The translations under genes were made by a program, and so were the position numbers. A model generated the notes under the pieces. It was given only the letters and a program-made list of their open reading frames with translations. It was not told the DNA's origin and ran no database searches. A stretch of DNA of 64,000 bases, from NCBI GenBank assembly GCA_950097145.1, contig CATNCF010000008.1, positions 16,936 to 80,935 of the forward strand, given 5' to 3'. This DNA is from an uncultured Lachnospiraceae bacterium (GTDB lineage: Bacteria > Bacillota > Clostridia > Lachnospirales > Lachnospiraceae). Of this stretch, positions 27,501-38,400 are shown one piece after another. Every line of letters starts with the position of its first letter. Position 1 is the first letter of the stretch.

Positions 27501-30172
27501 TGGACGAATATAAGGGCCAAGAGGAACTGCCTCAGCATATACATCGATTTGAAACAGGAGACGAGAATTATCTTAGTAATGACAAATCCAATTCCTATCG
27601 GGTGGTAGTGAAAAAACCAGTGACATTAAATAATTTGACGGACGTTTATGGAGAGAGCGTAAGCGAAGGCAAGGCGTTAAGCGAAAGACAGGCAGATACC
27701 AGTCTAGGGGATCTTATATTGGAGAAAGTGCCAGAGACTTATACAAACATCAATCAGGCTAATAGGAAAGAGTTTTGCTGTCTCTTGTCCTGGGATAATC
27801 AGAACTATATCTCTACAGGATCTGGAACAGCAAATAAGACGGCAGCGGCAAATGTGACAGGAACTGCTGCTGGACTTGGGACAGCGAAGTATAAGCTTTC
27901 CTTGCTGGCTCCAGACGGAGTTACCGTTTTAAAAATGGCGGAATTTACAGACACTCTTGTGGATGACAGCAGCGAGACGGTAAAAATCAGTAAGATGGAA
28001 AACCCCAGAGATTTGATAGCGGCGGGATTTTTTGGAGAGGCGAATAGCAGTCCTGCATTGCCCCAAGGCACATATTATTTTGTTGTGGATGATTCTGTCA
28101 ACGCGTATATGATCGTGCCTGTGACTGTGGACAGTAAAGGTCTTGCAGTCCTTGATGAGGCGCGCTGTACAGTAACAATACCTTTTACCAAGGAAATCCA
28201 TACGCAGACAGCAATCGGCTCTGGTACAAATTCGCTGAAGAAACTGGAGATGACGCAGACGTCAGGGGATAAACTGGCCAGAGTCACAGATATCAAAGGC
28301 ACAGCCCAAAAAACAGTTCAAATAGAGCCTGTAGAGTACAAAGTGTTCCAGGTGGAAGGAGACGTAAAGGTCTATCTGCGGAATTCCAAAGACGAAGCGG
28401 GCAATCCAATCGGCATGACGGTGGAGAAAAACGCAGAAGGAATCAGCGCATCACATAAATTAACGTTAAGCCGTCTGCAGCAGGGAACCAAGTACTGTAT
28501 GGAACTGACAGGGGATTTGATCCTGGGAGAATTGGATCAGCAGACAGCAGCATTTAAAAAAGCCGAAAATAACCAGCTTTTCTTTACCAGGGCGGATGCC
28601 ACAGGAACAGAAAGTTCTAATTTCAGGGTAAAGGGCACAGCAAACATCAACTGCGTAGAGATACCTGCAAACGCTTTTAGTGAAATTTCAGATAATTCCA
28701 TCTCGTTCAAGTCGGTGACGTTGAAAAAAGGAGATGTAACGTTAGGGGTTTATGAAGCCGCGGAAGAAGACCAGACGCTGGCAGCAGGTCAGGCAGGATT
28801 TCGCATTGATATTCCAGACACGGAAACGGCATTTCAATGTCTGGACGAAGGGGACGATTACTCCATCCGTGTGGAGGTCAATGGATATGAGAGCAGTTAT
28901 GAGGAGACGTTTAGCCTGATTCAGTATGGTGAAACAACCGTTACTTATAATTATGAGGAAACCAGTGGACAGGATAAACAGAATGTACGTTATCAGCGCA
29001 TTGCAAAACATCGGGTCAGCGGTACGCTGACGGATGCCGACGGAAATGCGGTGGTAGATGATCAGGCAGGCACCATAGATGCAGTTATTTATCTTTATGA
29101 CGCACAAAAGCGGTTATGTGGGATCGAGCGTATGGGCCACGGTGATGTAAATGGAGATACCAAGGCATTTCAGTTTGTGGACGGCGTAAATGCGGTCATT
29201 GAAGAAGATGGAACCTATACCCTTGTGGCACGCTGCAGCATGTTGGGAACCAGCAAGGGAAAGCCGTTTCAGACGATTAAGAAAGAGATACAAGTCGTAA
29301 ATGGAAGCAGTGAGGATATCGCTGTGAAGGTAGAAACAACGAATAAGCCGGGCGCAACGATTTCAGCAGTAATTTTACAGGAAAACCTGACCAGGACAGG
29401 CGGGGCTGACAGCAGCAGCGTCTCAGTACTGCCGGAACATGCAATTGTGTACGCATACGAGGTTTCTGATTATTATTTGCCTTCGCCTTTAGATCTTTCA
29501 GAAGATGAATTAGATGAGAGCAGATATGCGGAAGGGATGTGTGACCAGTATCGTGAGCTTGTAAAGGAATTGGATGGACATTTTGCTGGAATCGGAAGAT
29601 ATGAAATGCATTCAAATGAACATGACAGGATTTACTGGGAGACGAATGCTGAGGTTGCTATGGGTAATTATGCCATTTATGCCCAGACGCAAATGTTCGT
29701 TGTCAAACAGGATGGTACAACAGAGTTTCTCGATGTGGACAGAACATATTTTGGAGAAGACGACGCTCTTGGGTATTTTAGTGTTACGGACAGCATTGAA
29801 CGGTATTCTTATGCGTTTCATATTGTTCCAGAATCGACAAAGACTGATTTTATGCGTGAGATTACGGTGGCTTATAGTTTTGAGAATGAGACAAGAGACA
29901 ATGAGTTTTATGACATGATTGTACTTTACGATGCAGTTACGCAATTGCCAGTTGCATATGATACCTATTGCAGCGAAAATGAGACGGAGAACGTTGGAAC
30001 CAGACATATCGTAACATTTAAGGTTTATAATGAGAATGCCACATACCGCGCCGTTGTGTACCGCAATGGGTATTATGTGGGAATGGCGGCGGATCCGTTT
30101 GAATATCAGTATCAGCAGACAACGAAGAAACCAGATGGAAATATTCAGATCACATTAGAGCAGTGCAGATAG
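24539..30172 (+). CDS. Large cell-surface protein with multiple BIG2 (bacterial Ig-like) repeats and a carboxypeptidase-regulatory-like segment
   Basis: 1877 aa with signal peptide; repeated units e.g. LDKTELSLSAGESAQLTAKVLPNNAKDKTVRFSSSNSAVATVSPAGLVTAASEGTAKITA. Confidence 0.85.
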   Translation: MFMKRRMRRMACFLMAAFMLCSGLDLTVFAASANSVKSVALKVGKKNYTKKTYQMKAGKKITVKAVCKPTAAVKSVSYKSSNKTVATVTKKGVVKAVKPGTAKITATVKGKNKKPKKAYMKVKVAKEAPQAVNVSSVVLDKTELSLSAGESAQLTAKVLPNNAKDKTVRFSSSNSAVATVSPAGLVTAASEGTAKITAAAGGKTAVCSVKVTVQEVPVTGIKLNMASITLNKGHEAELVSTVLPRTATNQEVSYSSSDDKIVFVDDRGLMTAIANGTAKITVTCGEITADCQVKVVTEASSVMLNASNISIYPKENVRLKASVFPEDAWNNEVIFISSNEEVATVTNSGEVQAHKTGLAIVTVKTKNGGFEASCEVHVKPQTSEIRITSIEGDAVYNEQEKTYDLFAGQQQEITAESDIGAEVSFRSSDNSVLTVEQIHEGSVYVKSVKTGIASVIVSSLGDHSSVTKRIWFHVKKDMILVSNPAPIFKKGDIYEFTVSLRKGSEHEIEEEELKGSVINLKSKEYSFDAEYVEGSYDSIEGTASYRIGSVGHVILESGNGALTYQLASFAGGLADGSAEGQELKTSYAELVEGIRITSLEQVEGIYSQELYVGQEISIEAEPINGSATVKELDFAVTAQEPEAESGKVVSITPQDHHKLTISAVGAGTAEIEVSAKDMSEITEKIYVTVRQETVLAESKPGGRLVKHVNTDGSFYFTAALDVSLESGHEIDASESSSIRAMSLLIRKRGEETREAPLRFEQCVPAEDRRFAKLTFSTVTYPAGTDEGSSKDPCPLITKNNAATGDYYLISPSAVSMRFIGYPNEEGEEYPTVSYRETATSQSIEGYVVNKKGERLPGIQISVGSSYHAVTDRDGYYFIDLGTSRASEVTASDPEGTYWNAVYSGAMDVSAGKKVAVNFTMSEQDLDTLYLYGYVKGKIDGTVSALGGAVVELQCKSDDSDWTTIAQVISSDASETKGKYVFANAAAVVDEYKGQEELPQHIHRFETGDENYLSNDKSNSYRVVVKKPVTLNNLTDVYGESVSEGKALSERQADTSLGDLILEKVPETYTNINQANRKEFCCLLSWDNQNYISTGSGTANKTAAANVTGTAAGLGTAKYKLSLLAPDGVTVLKMAEFTDTLVDDSSETVKISKMENPRDLIAAGFFGEANSSPALPQGTYYFVVDDSVNAYMIVPVTVDSKGLAVLDEARCTVTIPFTKEIHTQTAIGSGTNSLKKLEMTQTSGDKLARVTDIKGTAQKTVQIEPVEYKVFQVEGDVKVYLRNSKDEAGNPIGMTVEKNAEGISASHKLTLSRLQQGTKYCMELTGDLILGELDQQTAAFKKAENNQLFFTRADATGTESSNFRVKGTANINCVEIPANAFSEISDNSISFKSVTLKKGDVTLGVYEAAEEDQTLAAGQAGFRIDIPDTETAFQCLDEGDDYSIRVEVNGYESSYEETFSLIQYGETTVTYNYEETSGQDKQNVRYQRIAKHRVSGTLTDADGNAVVDDQAGTIDAVIYLYDAQKRLCGIERMGHGDVNGDTKAFQFVDGVNAVIEEDGTYTLVARCSMLGTSKGKPFQTIKKEIQVVNGSSEDIAVKVETTNKPGATISAVILQENLTRTGGADSSSVSVLPEHAIVYAYEVSDYYLPSPLDLSEDELDESRYAEGMCDQYRELVKELDGHFAGIGRYEMHSNEHDRIYWETNAEVAMGNYAIYAQTQMFVVKQDGTTEFLDVDRTYFGEDDALGYFSVTDSIERYSYAFHIVPESTKTDFMREITVAYSFENETRDNEFYDMIVLYDAVTQLPVAYDTYCSENETENVGTRHIVTFKVYNENATYRAVVYRNGYYVGMAADPFEYQYQQTTKKPDGNIQITLEQCR

Positions 30173-30183
30173 CAAAGAAAATG

Positions 30184-30212
30184 CAGGCTGGGTTAATTCC
30201 CAGCCTGATTTT
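30184..30212. terminator. Intergenic terminator between convergent genes
   Basis: CAGGCTGGG-TTAATT-CCCAGCCTG then ATTTT. Confidence 0.75.
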
Positions 30213-30221
30213 GCAGACGAA

Positions 30222-31301
30222 TTATGTATTATTATTTTTCCTGGCAGCGTGATCGATCAATTGTACTACAGTTTCTACAGAATTAAGCAGTTCGCTTTTC
30301 TCCATGGCATGGATATAGAGGCTCCGCTCTTTGAACAGTTTGTGGATTGCATCCAATAGTACAGATTCATTTAACTGTTCTTCCTCAATGACCATGCTGT
30401 AACCCTGGCGCTCAAAGGAGCGTGCATTTAAAATCTGGTCTCCCCGGCTGGCGCTGGCGGAAAGAGGAATTAGAATATTGGGCTTTCTCAGAGCCAATAA
30501 TTCACAGATGGCATTGGCGCCGGCTCTGGAAACCACCAGATCCGAAGCGGCAAAAAGATCACTCAATTCTTGGTTGGCATACTCGAACTGGGCATATCCG
30601 TCAGTGTCTTTTAGAGAAGCGTCCAAATTTCCTTTGCCGCACAAGTGAAGTACCTGACAGGTTTTTAGAAGCTCGGGCAGAATGCCGCGCACCATTTCAT
30701 TGATAAACTGTGAACCGCTGCTTCCGCCGATGATAAGAATCACGGGCTTATCCGTTTTAAAATGGCAGAGGTCAAGGCCTTTCAGGCGGTTCCCAGAAAG
30801 AAGTTCTTTACGGATGGGTGAGCCAGTTAAAACTGCTTTTTCAGCCGGAAGATATTTTAAGGTTTCCGGGAAATTGCAGCATACCTTTGAAGCATGGGGA
30901 ATGGCAAGTTTATTAGCAAGTCCGGGTGTGATATCAGATTCATGGATAATTGCCGGAATTTTCCGGTGATTTGCAGCCATTATGACTGGAACTGATACAA
31001 ATCCCCCTTTGGAAAAAACAACGTCGGGTTTCAATTTTTTTAAAAGGGCGCGCGCCTGTGCATAGCCTTTCAAAACTTTAAAAGGGTCTGAAAAATTCTT
31101 CCAGTCAAAATACCGGCGCAGTTTGCCGGAGGAAATTCCATAATATGGAATGCGGTATTGTTCGATGAGTTTTCGCTCAATACCATCGTAGGAGCCGATG
31201 TAATGGATTTCATATCCAAGTTCTTTTAGGCGGGGAATCAGAGCCATATTTGGGGTGACATGTCCGGCGGTCCCGCCGCCTGTTAAAACAATTCGTTTCA
31301 T
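30222..31301 (-). CDS. murG: UDP-N-acetylglucosamine--N-acetylmuramyl-(pentapeptide) pyrophosphoryl-undecaprenol GlcNAc transferase
   Basis: [52 protein letters not shown]; start at 31301 preferred over ORF-track start. Confidence 0.9.
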   Translation of the reverse strand: MKRIVLTGGGTAGHVTPNMALIPRLKELGYEIHYIGSYDGIERKLIEQYRIPYYGISSGKLRRYFDWKNFSDPFKVLKGYAQARALLKKLKPDVVFSKGGFVSVPVIMAANHRKIPAIIHESDITPGLANKLAIPHASKVCCNFPETLKYLPAEKAVLTGSPIRKELLSGNRLKGLDLCHFKTDKPVILIIGGSSGSQFINEMVRGILPELLKTCQVLHLCGKGNLDASLKDTDGYAQFEYANQELSDLFAASDLVVSRAGANAICELLALRKPNILIPLSASASRGDQILNARSFERQGYSMVIEEEQLNESVLLDAIHKLFKERSLYIHAMEKSELLNSVETVVQLIDHAARKNNNT

Positions 31302-31530
31302 AGTTTCCTCCATTCTTAATGCCTTTTCACAATCAGGATTCTGCCAAGGGCTTTTTTCAAATACACTCTGGAGCAGACCCACACTATCTATATCTTATAC
31401 TGTTCCACCAAAAAGTCAAGGGATTTCCGGGTCGAATACAGGCGAAACATGCGACGAAAAAAAGGGGCTTCCCACTTCACAGATTAGAAAATAATATTTA
31501 TAATAGCAGTTAGGAAGGAGGACATGCTAT

Positions 31531-31866
31531 ATGGAAAAAATAATTAATTTTTTACAAAGCTACAATGAGATCCTGACAGGGGCGGTTCTTATTTTGATGA
31601 GCCTGGTTCTTATAATTTTCCTGGCAGGGATTTTAAGACAGATAAAAAGGCTGAATCGAAGCCTCGGAAGCATCACGGAAAATATACAGGCATATTTTGA
31701 CGTGATTTTGCAGGAAGAAGAACCTCAGCAGCCAGAGAGTTCAGAAGTACAGCCAGAACCAGTGCAGAGCACGAGAAAAGAAGAAGAGAATGAGTTACAG
31801 GCGCAGGAGCGCATTAAGCAGGAAGAAGAGGTGTTCAATGCGGTACTGCAGGAATATTTTTCATGA
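31531..31866 (+). CDS. Hypothetical single-TM protein with Glu/Gln-rich tail
   Basis: 111 aa with RBS AGGAGG; TM EILTGAVLILMSLVLIIFLAGIL. Confidence 0.55.
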   Translation: MEKIINFLQSYNEILTGAVLILMSLVLIIFLAGILRQIKRLNRSLGSITENIQAYFDVILQEEEPQQPESSEVQPEPVQSTRKEEENELQAQERIKQEEEVFNAVLQEYFS

Positions 31867-32022
31867 TTTTTAGAAGTAGTTTCGCTATCCAAGGCTAAAA
31901 AGTGCAACAGATATTTTTTATATTGGGCTTGTCTTAGAATCATTGACTAAATGCAGGAGATTTGCTAAACTTATTCTGTAATGGAAAATTGTAACAATTA
32001 TATGAACAAAGGAGTGGGTATC

Positions 32023-33369
32023 ATGGAAAAAGTAACGTTTGATTACGGAAAAAGCGCCGGTTTTGTCAGCCAGGAAGAAGTTTCTTATATGACAAAGCTG
32101 ACAGAAGATGCAAAGGAACTGCTTGTATCAAAAAAAGGAGCCGGAAATGATTTCCTGGGGTGGCTGGATTTGCCGGTAGATTATGATAAAGAAGAATTTG
32201 ACCGGATCAAGAAAGCGGCAGCAAAGATCCAGAGCGATTCTGAGGTGTTGGTTGTAATTGGTATCGGAGGCTCTTATCTGGGGGCAAGGGCAGCCATCGA
32301 ATTTTTGAGGCATGGATTTTACAACAATGTGTCCAAAGAAGTTCGCAAGACGCCGGAGATTTATTATGCCGGCAACAGCATCAGCAGCAATTATCTGTCA
32401 GGCTTGATTGAAGTAATCGGTGACCGTGATTTCTCAGTAAATATTATTTCAAAATCTGGAACTACCACAGAGCCGGCCATTGCATTCCGTGTATTTAAGG
32501 AAATGCTGGAAAAGAAATATGGCAAAGAAGAGGCGGCTAAGAGAATTTACGCAACTACAGATAAAGCAAGAGGAGCTTTGAAGAACCTTGCAACAGAAGA
32601 AGGCTATGACAGCTTTGTAGTGCCTGACGACGTAGGAGGAAGATTCTCAGTCCTGACAGCAGTGGGCCTGCTTCCAATTGCAGTAAGCGGAGCAGATATT
32701 GATAAGCTTATGGAGGGCGCAGCATCAGGAAGAGAACTTGCATTGAACAAGCCTTTTGCAGAAAATGACGCGATGCAGTATGCGGCTGTGCGCAATATTC
32801 TGCTGAGAAAGGGCAAAGGCGTAGAAGTGCTTGCAAATTATGAGCCGAGCCTTCATTATATTTCAGAGTGGTGGAAGCAGCTCTACGGCGAGAGTGAAGG
32901 AAAGGATCAGAAGGGAATTTTCCCGGCGTCTGTGGATTTGACCACAGACCTTCATTCCATGGGACAGTTTATTCAGGACGGCGCCCGGATTATGTTTGAA
33001 ACAGTATTAAATGTGGAAAAATCACGCTGCAAAGTAGAATTGAAGGAAGAACCTGTTGATTTGGATGGTTTGAATTATCTTGCAGGAAAAGATATGGATT
33101 TTGTAAATAAAAGCGCAATGAATGGAACCATTTTGGCTCACACCGATGGGAATGTTCCAAACCTTATGGTTAAGATTCCAGAGCAGAATGAATTTTATCT
33201 TGGACAGTTGTTCTATTTCTTTGAATTTGCCTGTGGAGTCAGCGGCTACCTTCTGGGTGTAAATCCCTTTAACCAGCCAGGCGTAGAGAGCTATAAACGC
33301 AACATGTTTGCTTTGCTTGGCAAACCTGGTTTTGAATCAGAACGAGAAGAATTATTAAAGAGACTATAA
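32023..33369 (+). CDS. pgi: Glucose-6-phosphate isomerase
   Basis: [42 protein letters not shown]; start ATG 32023 preferred. Confidence 0.96.
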   Translation: MEKVTFDYGKSAGFVSQEEVSYMTKLTEDAKELLVSKKGAGNDFLGWLDLPVDYDKEEFDRIKKAAAKIQSDSEVLVVIGIGGSYLGARAAIEFLRHGFYNNVSKEVRKTPEIYYAGNSISSNYLSGLIEVIGDRDFSVNIISKSGTTTEPAIAFRVFKEMLEKKYGKEEAAKRIYATTDKARGALKNLATEEGYDSFVVPDDVGGRFSVLTAVGLLPIAVSGADIDKLMEGAASGRELALNKPFAENDAMQYAAVRNILLRKGKGVEVLANYEPSLHYISEWWKQLYGESEGKDQKGIFPASVDLTTDLHSMGQFIQDGARIMFETVLNVEKSRCKVELKEEPVDLDGLNYLAGKDMDFVNKSAMNGTILAHTDGNVPNLMVKIPEQNEFYLGQLFYFFEFACGVSGYLLGVNPFNQPGVESYKRNMFALLGKPGFESEREELLKRL

Positions 33370-33380
33370 TGATTGAAATG

Positions 33381-33417
33381 AAAAAGAACTCCCGATATTA
33401 TTTCGGAAGTTCTTTTT
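33381..33417 (+). terminator. Terminator after pgi
   Basis: AAAAAGAACTcCCGA..TCGGaAGTTCTTTTT hairpin. Confidence 0.85.
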
Positions 33418-33584
33418 CAATTTGTTTCATAAATATTTTTTTTCACATTGGGCATTATAAATAGAAAGACTCAAAGTCAATTTTATAATCATAGTAAGAA
33501 AGATTTCATTTTTGTGGTACTATTAACATAAATTGCTCCAGAAAAGCCAGGTAAATTAGTTAGATTTTTCCAATAACCATGCTC

Positions 33585-33613
33585 TTGACAATTTACAAAA
33601 ATTTTGCTATAGT
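33585..33613 (+). promoter_or_regulatory. Sigma-A-type promoter upstream of SleB-like hydrolase
   Basis: TTGACA (33585-33590), 17-nt spacer, TATAGT (33608-33613). Confidence 0.7.
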
Positions 33614-33709
33614 GTAATAAGTTTGTAACAACTTTAATATTTTTGAATGATTTTTTTAATTATAATTACAAACTTGTAACAAAGTTGTTTTATTTCTCAG
33701 GAGGTCAAC

Positions 33710-35137
33710 ATGAAATTCGATAAGAAGGTTATGGAAAGCGGAGTGGTTGCAGCATTTTCATTGGCTCTGGCATTTTCAGCAGTTCCTGTTAATGCACCAG
33801 CCTATTCAGTTCTAGATAGCCAGATAGTAGAATTGACAGCGGAACCGAAAGAAGACAGTAATGAACATGTAATAAAGGTAAAAAGAAAGAGCAATCTAGT
33901 AGCGGCAGCAATTACTGCAGAGCAGTCTAACGATATTCAGCAGGAAATTAAGAAAGCGGAGAAGGCAGAGAAGTCGGCAAAGTCCAGGAAGGACAAAGAA
34001 GCGGCAGAACCAGAACAGAAAGAAAAAGCAGAAAAACCGGAAAAGGAAAACAGGAAACAGGAGCCGGAGCAGAGAGACAAACCAGAAAAAGAAAAAAGTT
34101 CTGAAAAGCCCGAAAATGAGAAGAAGGCAAAAGAGCTTGAAAAAGAAGAGAAGCCGGCAGAGCTTGAAAAGTCCGAAAAAGAAGAAAAGGCAAAAGAGCC
34201 TGAAGAAGGAAATAAAAAAGAAGAAAATCAATTGGTTGAGACTGCGAGCCAAGAAGTTTCTCCGTGGGCAGAGAAGTTAATGCCAACTGTTGAAGAATAT
34301 TTAAATGTGCGTACAGAAGCGTCCGAAGAAGCGGAGCTTGCAGGCAAGCTCCATAAAGGAGCGTCTGCAGACATTCTGGAACGAGGAGAGGAATGGACAA
34401 AAATCCGTTCTGGCAGCGTTGAAGGATATGTAAAGAACGAATTCTGTGTTACAGGCCTTAAGGCAGAAGCCCTTGCAAATGAGCTTGGAACTACGTATGC
34501 AACTGCAGTTACTGGCGGAGTTAGGGTGAGGGAAACTCCTTCAGCAGAAGAAGATGTAAAAATATTGGACGTACTGGAAGAAGAAGGAAAAATTAAAGTA
34601 AATAAAGAAGCGGAACAGACTGACGGCTGGGTACCTGTAACCGTGGATGATCAGACAGGTTATATCAGCGCTGAATATGTGACAGTAGAGCTGGAAACAG
34701 GAAAAGCCATTTCCATTGAGGAAGAGCAGGCAATGATAGCTGCGGCAGAGGCTGAGAAAGCAGCAGAGCAGCAGGCCAGCTCTCAGCAAAGCGGGGCGGC
34801 AGCTTCCAGCGATGAGGTAACTCTGTTAGGAGCATTGATCCAGTGCGAAGCAGGCGGCGAGCCATATGAAGGGCAGCTTGCAGTTGGAGCTGTTGTTATG
34901 AACCGTGTCCGTGCAGGTTATGCGGGAAGCATTTCCGGAGTCATTTACCAGAGCGGGCAGTTTACCCCGGCTTCCAGCGGCGCTTTGGCAAGCGTAATGG
35001 CAAACGGCGTAAGCGGAAGCTGCCTGCAGGCGGCGCAGGAAGCCATCAGCGGCGCCAGCAATATAGGCGGAGCTACCAGTTTCAGACGCGCAGGTTCTGC
35101 GCAGGGAATTGTAATTGGCAACCATGTATTTTTTTAA
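33710..35137 (+). CDS. Secreted cell-wall hydrolase: Lys/Glu-rich linker, two SH3-like domains, SleB/hydrolase_2 catalytic domain
   Basis: SH3_3-like YLNVRTEASEEAELAGKLHKG and GVRVRETPSAEEDVKIL; C-terminal LLGALIQCEAGGEPYEGQLAVGAVVMNRVR...GNHVFF. Confidence 0.85.
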   Translation: MKFDKKVMESGVVAAFSLALAFSAVPVNAPAYSVLDSQIVELTAEPKEDSNEHVIKVKRKSNLVAAAITAEQSNDIQQEIKKAEKAEKSAKSRKDKEAAEPEQKEKAEKPEKENRKQEPEQRDKPEKEKSSEKPENEKKAKELEKEEKPAELEKSEKEEKAKEPEEGNKKEENQLVETASQEVSPWAEKLMPTVEEYLNVRTEASEEAELAGKLHKGASADILERGEEWTKIRSGSVEGYVKNEFCVTGLKAEALANELGTTYATAVTGGVRVRETPSAEEDVKILDVLEEEGKIKVNKEAEQTDGWVPVTVDDQTGYISAEYVTVELETGKAISIEEEQAMIAAAEAEKAAEQQASSQQSGAAASSDEVTLLGALIQCEAGGEPYEGQLAVGAVVMNRVRAGYAGSISGVIYQSGQFTPASSGALASVMANGVSGSCLQAAQEAISGASNIGGATSFRRAGSAQGIVIGNHVFF

Positions 35138-35446
35138 ATGAGAGCAATAGGATTTTACACAAAATTCAATATAGATAATTTTTATGGGCAGTCGTAATGG
35201 CTGCTCTGTTTTTTTGTTCAGCAGTTATTCTGAAATGTATTTGTATTAGGATACGGACGGTAAAGGCGCCATCGGCGCTTTGGCAAAAAGAAAGTGAAAA
35301 ATCTGTGAAGATTATATAATTTTTTGCCCTGTTTTTTTAGAAATATTGACAGAAATCGATAGGAAGAGTAGAAAGATAAAAGATAGTAAAATAAAAGGAG
35401 TGCCGGACAAAGGCACACTGAGGGTAAAGAGGAAAGGAGAAAAAGG

Positions 35447-38400
35447 ATGAAATGGAAAAGAATGATAAGCGGCGTTATGACAGCGGCAATGCTGGCAGGA
35501 CTTTTACCTGGGGTCCATGTGTCGGCAGAAGAGAATCCGGTCAGCCCGCCAGTGAATCCGCCTGTCTTGACAGATGATGCGGACTTGCTTATGCGTCTTA
35601 CTTTTGACGAAGAAGGAACGGGAACAGGATCCTTTGGGGCGGATATTGGAGGGAAAGTTACGGAACATGGGAACATTAAATATACAGAAGGGCCAGACGG
35701 TACAAAGGCTCTTTCTATTGCGGAATATGCGGCTGGCAATTACCTGGAGCTTCCCAAAGGAATTCTAGCTGGAAAATCAGCGGCGACGTTTAGCTTTCAG
35801 ATTAAGACTTCCAATACAAGCAATACCAGTTGGGCGTTCATGACAACGCCGCTGTCTGTCAGCGAGGGGCAGATATACAATGGAGGAGAAAAGTTCTTAG
35901 CAGTAGGCGGTGTGAATACAAATCAAATTATGGCGGAGCGGCATTATAATTCTGCCAGAAAGAGCATACTGACGTTACAGGATGATTTTTCTGAGTGGAG
36001 AAATGTAGCTGTGGTATACGAGGCAGGGGGTACAAAGGTGTATGTGGACGGTGAACTGGCATCATCCGATACGCACCAGATTGACATCAGCCGGCTGATG
36101 ACGGAAGAGGCAAATACCTGGATCGGACATGGAAATTGGGGGGCAGGCGAAGGCTTTTTAGGAATGATGGATGATTTCCGAATTTATGGAAGAGCGTTGA
36201 ATGATGAAGAAATTGATCAAATTGCTGAAAGCAAAGAGGTAATATCCTCTGATTCTAACCGTTTGCTGATGGAAACAGATTTTTCTCAAAATGGGGCGAA
36301 GGTATTGTCGGCGGCGGTTCAGGGAACAGTTTCAGTAAAGACAAGGATTACAAATTACAGCAGAACCAGCAGGATCCTTGTGTACTGTGTCACGGGCTAT
36401 GGGGCAGATGGAACGGTCGCAGAGCAGACGCAGCAGATTAGCGGGGAAACAAAAGCAGGATCTATGGAAACAGCAGCTTTTACCAAAGATATTACGGCGA
36501 AGGCGGGGACAGCTTATTACCAGTTGACAGTAAAGGATGTGACAGACGCATCCCGCATACAGGAGTTTGAAGCAGGTTATCTTCCAGTTGGAGATGCATT
36601 GACGGCCCAGATGGCGGCGGGAACTTATCAGGGAGCTGACGGCAGACAGATCATTGTTTCTGTAAGCGATGTAAAAGGAACACAGGTAACGGTAAATGGC
36701 CAGACGTATACGGCAGTGTTAGAAGACGGTACGGTGAAGCTGACAGGCAGCCAGGGAGCATATGCAGTGAAACATAATGCCTCTGCCACAGACGGAATGC
36801 TTTCTGCAGAGGTTACAGCAGAGCCAAAGATGATAGAGAAGAGTTCTGGCGGGAATCCTGTTACAGGGAAGGATAAAGATGGAAACCGCATGTATTGCGG
36901 GGATCCGGCGGCAGTTGTAATTGACGGCAAAGTATATTTGGTGGTGGGCCATGATAACGGTATTCCAGGCAGCAATAACGGCAATTATTACAATATACCG
37001 GATTGGCAGTACTATACATCTACAGATTTAAAGACCTGGACCCATGAAGGTTTATTTATGAGGCAGTCCGATATACCATGGCGAACCACTTCCAATGATG
37101 CGTGGGCAAGCCAGATGACACCTTATACAAATAAAACAACGGGGGAAACAAAATACTATTTCTATTTCTGCACGCCCTCGGACAGGACAACCCATGCAAT
37201 CGGCGTGGCAGTGGCGGATCAGCCGGGCGGGCCGTATACAGTAACCAGTGAGCCTCTTGTAAAAGGGGCGGACACCTGGGTTGAGGGGATTGGCAATGCC
37301 GGGCATCATGACATTGATCCCACGGTATGGATTGACACGGACGAAGATGGAATTGAGCACCGCTATCTTATGTGGGGAAATACAACATGCTTTATCGCAG
37401 AATTAAATGAGGACATGGTAAGTATTAAGGACAGAAACGGAGATGGAAAGATTACCATAGACCATACGGGAAGCGACAGCCATGACATCAAATATATTAA
37501 TTTTGCCAATACCCAGCCGAATCAAGGATTTACGGAGGCGCCCTGGCTGTATCGCAGGCAGGATGAGAATGGAAAGTATTATGGCAAATATTATATGTTT
37601 GCCGCCTGGGGATGGGCAGAGAAAATGGGGTATGCAACAGCCGATGATCCATTTGGTCCCTGGACATTTGAAGGTATGATTATGGAAAATACTCTGACAT
37701 CCAATACAAACCATCCATCAGTCATTGATTTTAACGGTAAGACATACTTTATTTATCACAATGGAGCGCTTCCAGGAGGCAACGGCGGAAACCGCAGCGT
37801 CTGCATCCAGGAAATGACATTCCAGGAGGACGGCAGCATTGAGATGATGCCGGATCTGTCCCTGGGGATTGGAGGAACCGCCAGTGTGATACGCACTTCT
37901 GACAATCAATATCTTGGGCATGATTCTGTGGGCAATACCCAAGAATATGTGGTAGGCGCAAATGGCGGCGGCCAGGGAGTATACCAGATGGATGTCAAGG
38001 GCTATGAGAAAGAAAGCAGATATGATACCCAATGGGAAATTGTGCCTGCAAGAGAAGTTCCAGAAGGGGAAAATGCGGACTATTACGTTTCCATCCAGTC
38101 CACGAATTTAACAGGGTATTTCATCAAAAGCGAAAGCAGGAAAACCAGGCTGGCTTCTGATAATATGGGTACTATGGGAGCCATGATGAGCTATAAGACA
38201 GTAAAAGCGCTGGATGGTTCGGATGGCGTATCTTTTGAGAGCGCAGCTTATCCAGGCAGATACCTTGCCATGGTGGACGGCAAAATGATTACGTCAAAAC
38301 CAGTATCATTGTCCCACTGCTCGTTTAAAATTAACAAATACGGAACACAGATAGAGGAACCAGAGGATCATACAGACCAGAAAGCGGCGGAGAGAGTAAC

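Noticed and set aside
30222-31301. murG as part of the T7SS cluster
   Set aside because: Opposite strand and separated by a convergent terminator; an ordinary peptidoglycan gene, possibly just a neighbour
33896-34400. Overlapping reverse ORFs rich in Phe/Leu (118 and 150 aa)
   Set aside because: Antisense of the Lys/Glu-rich linker (GAA/AAA codons read as TTC/TTT); not genuine
35260-35285. GGCGCC-rich hairpin upstream of the GH43 gene as a riboswitch
   Set aside because: Only one short imperfect stem; no conserved riboswitch core recognised
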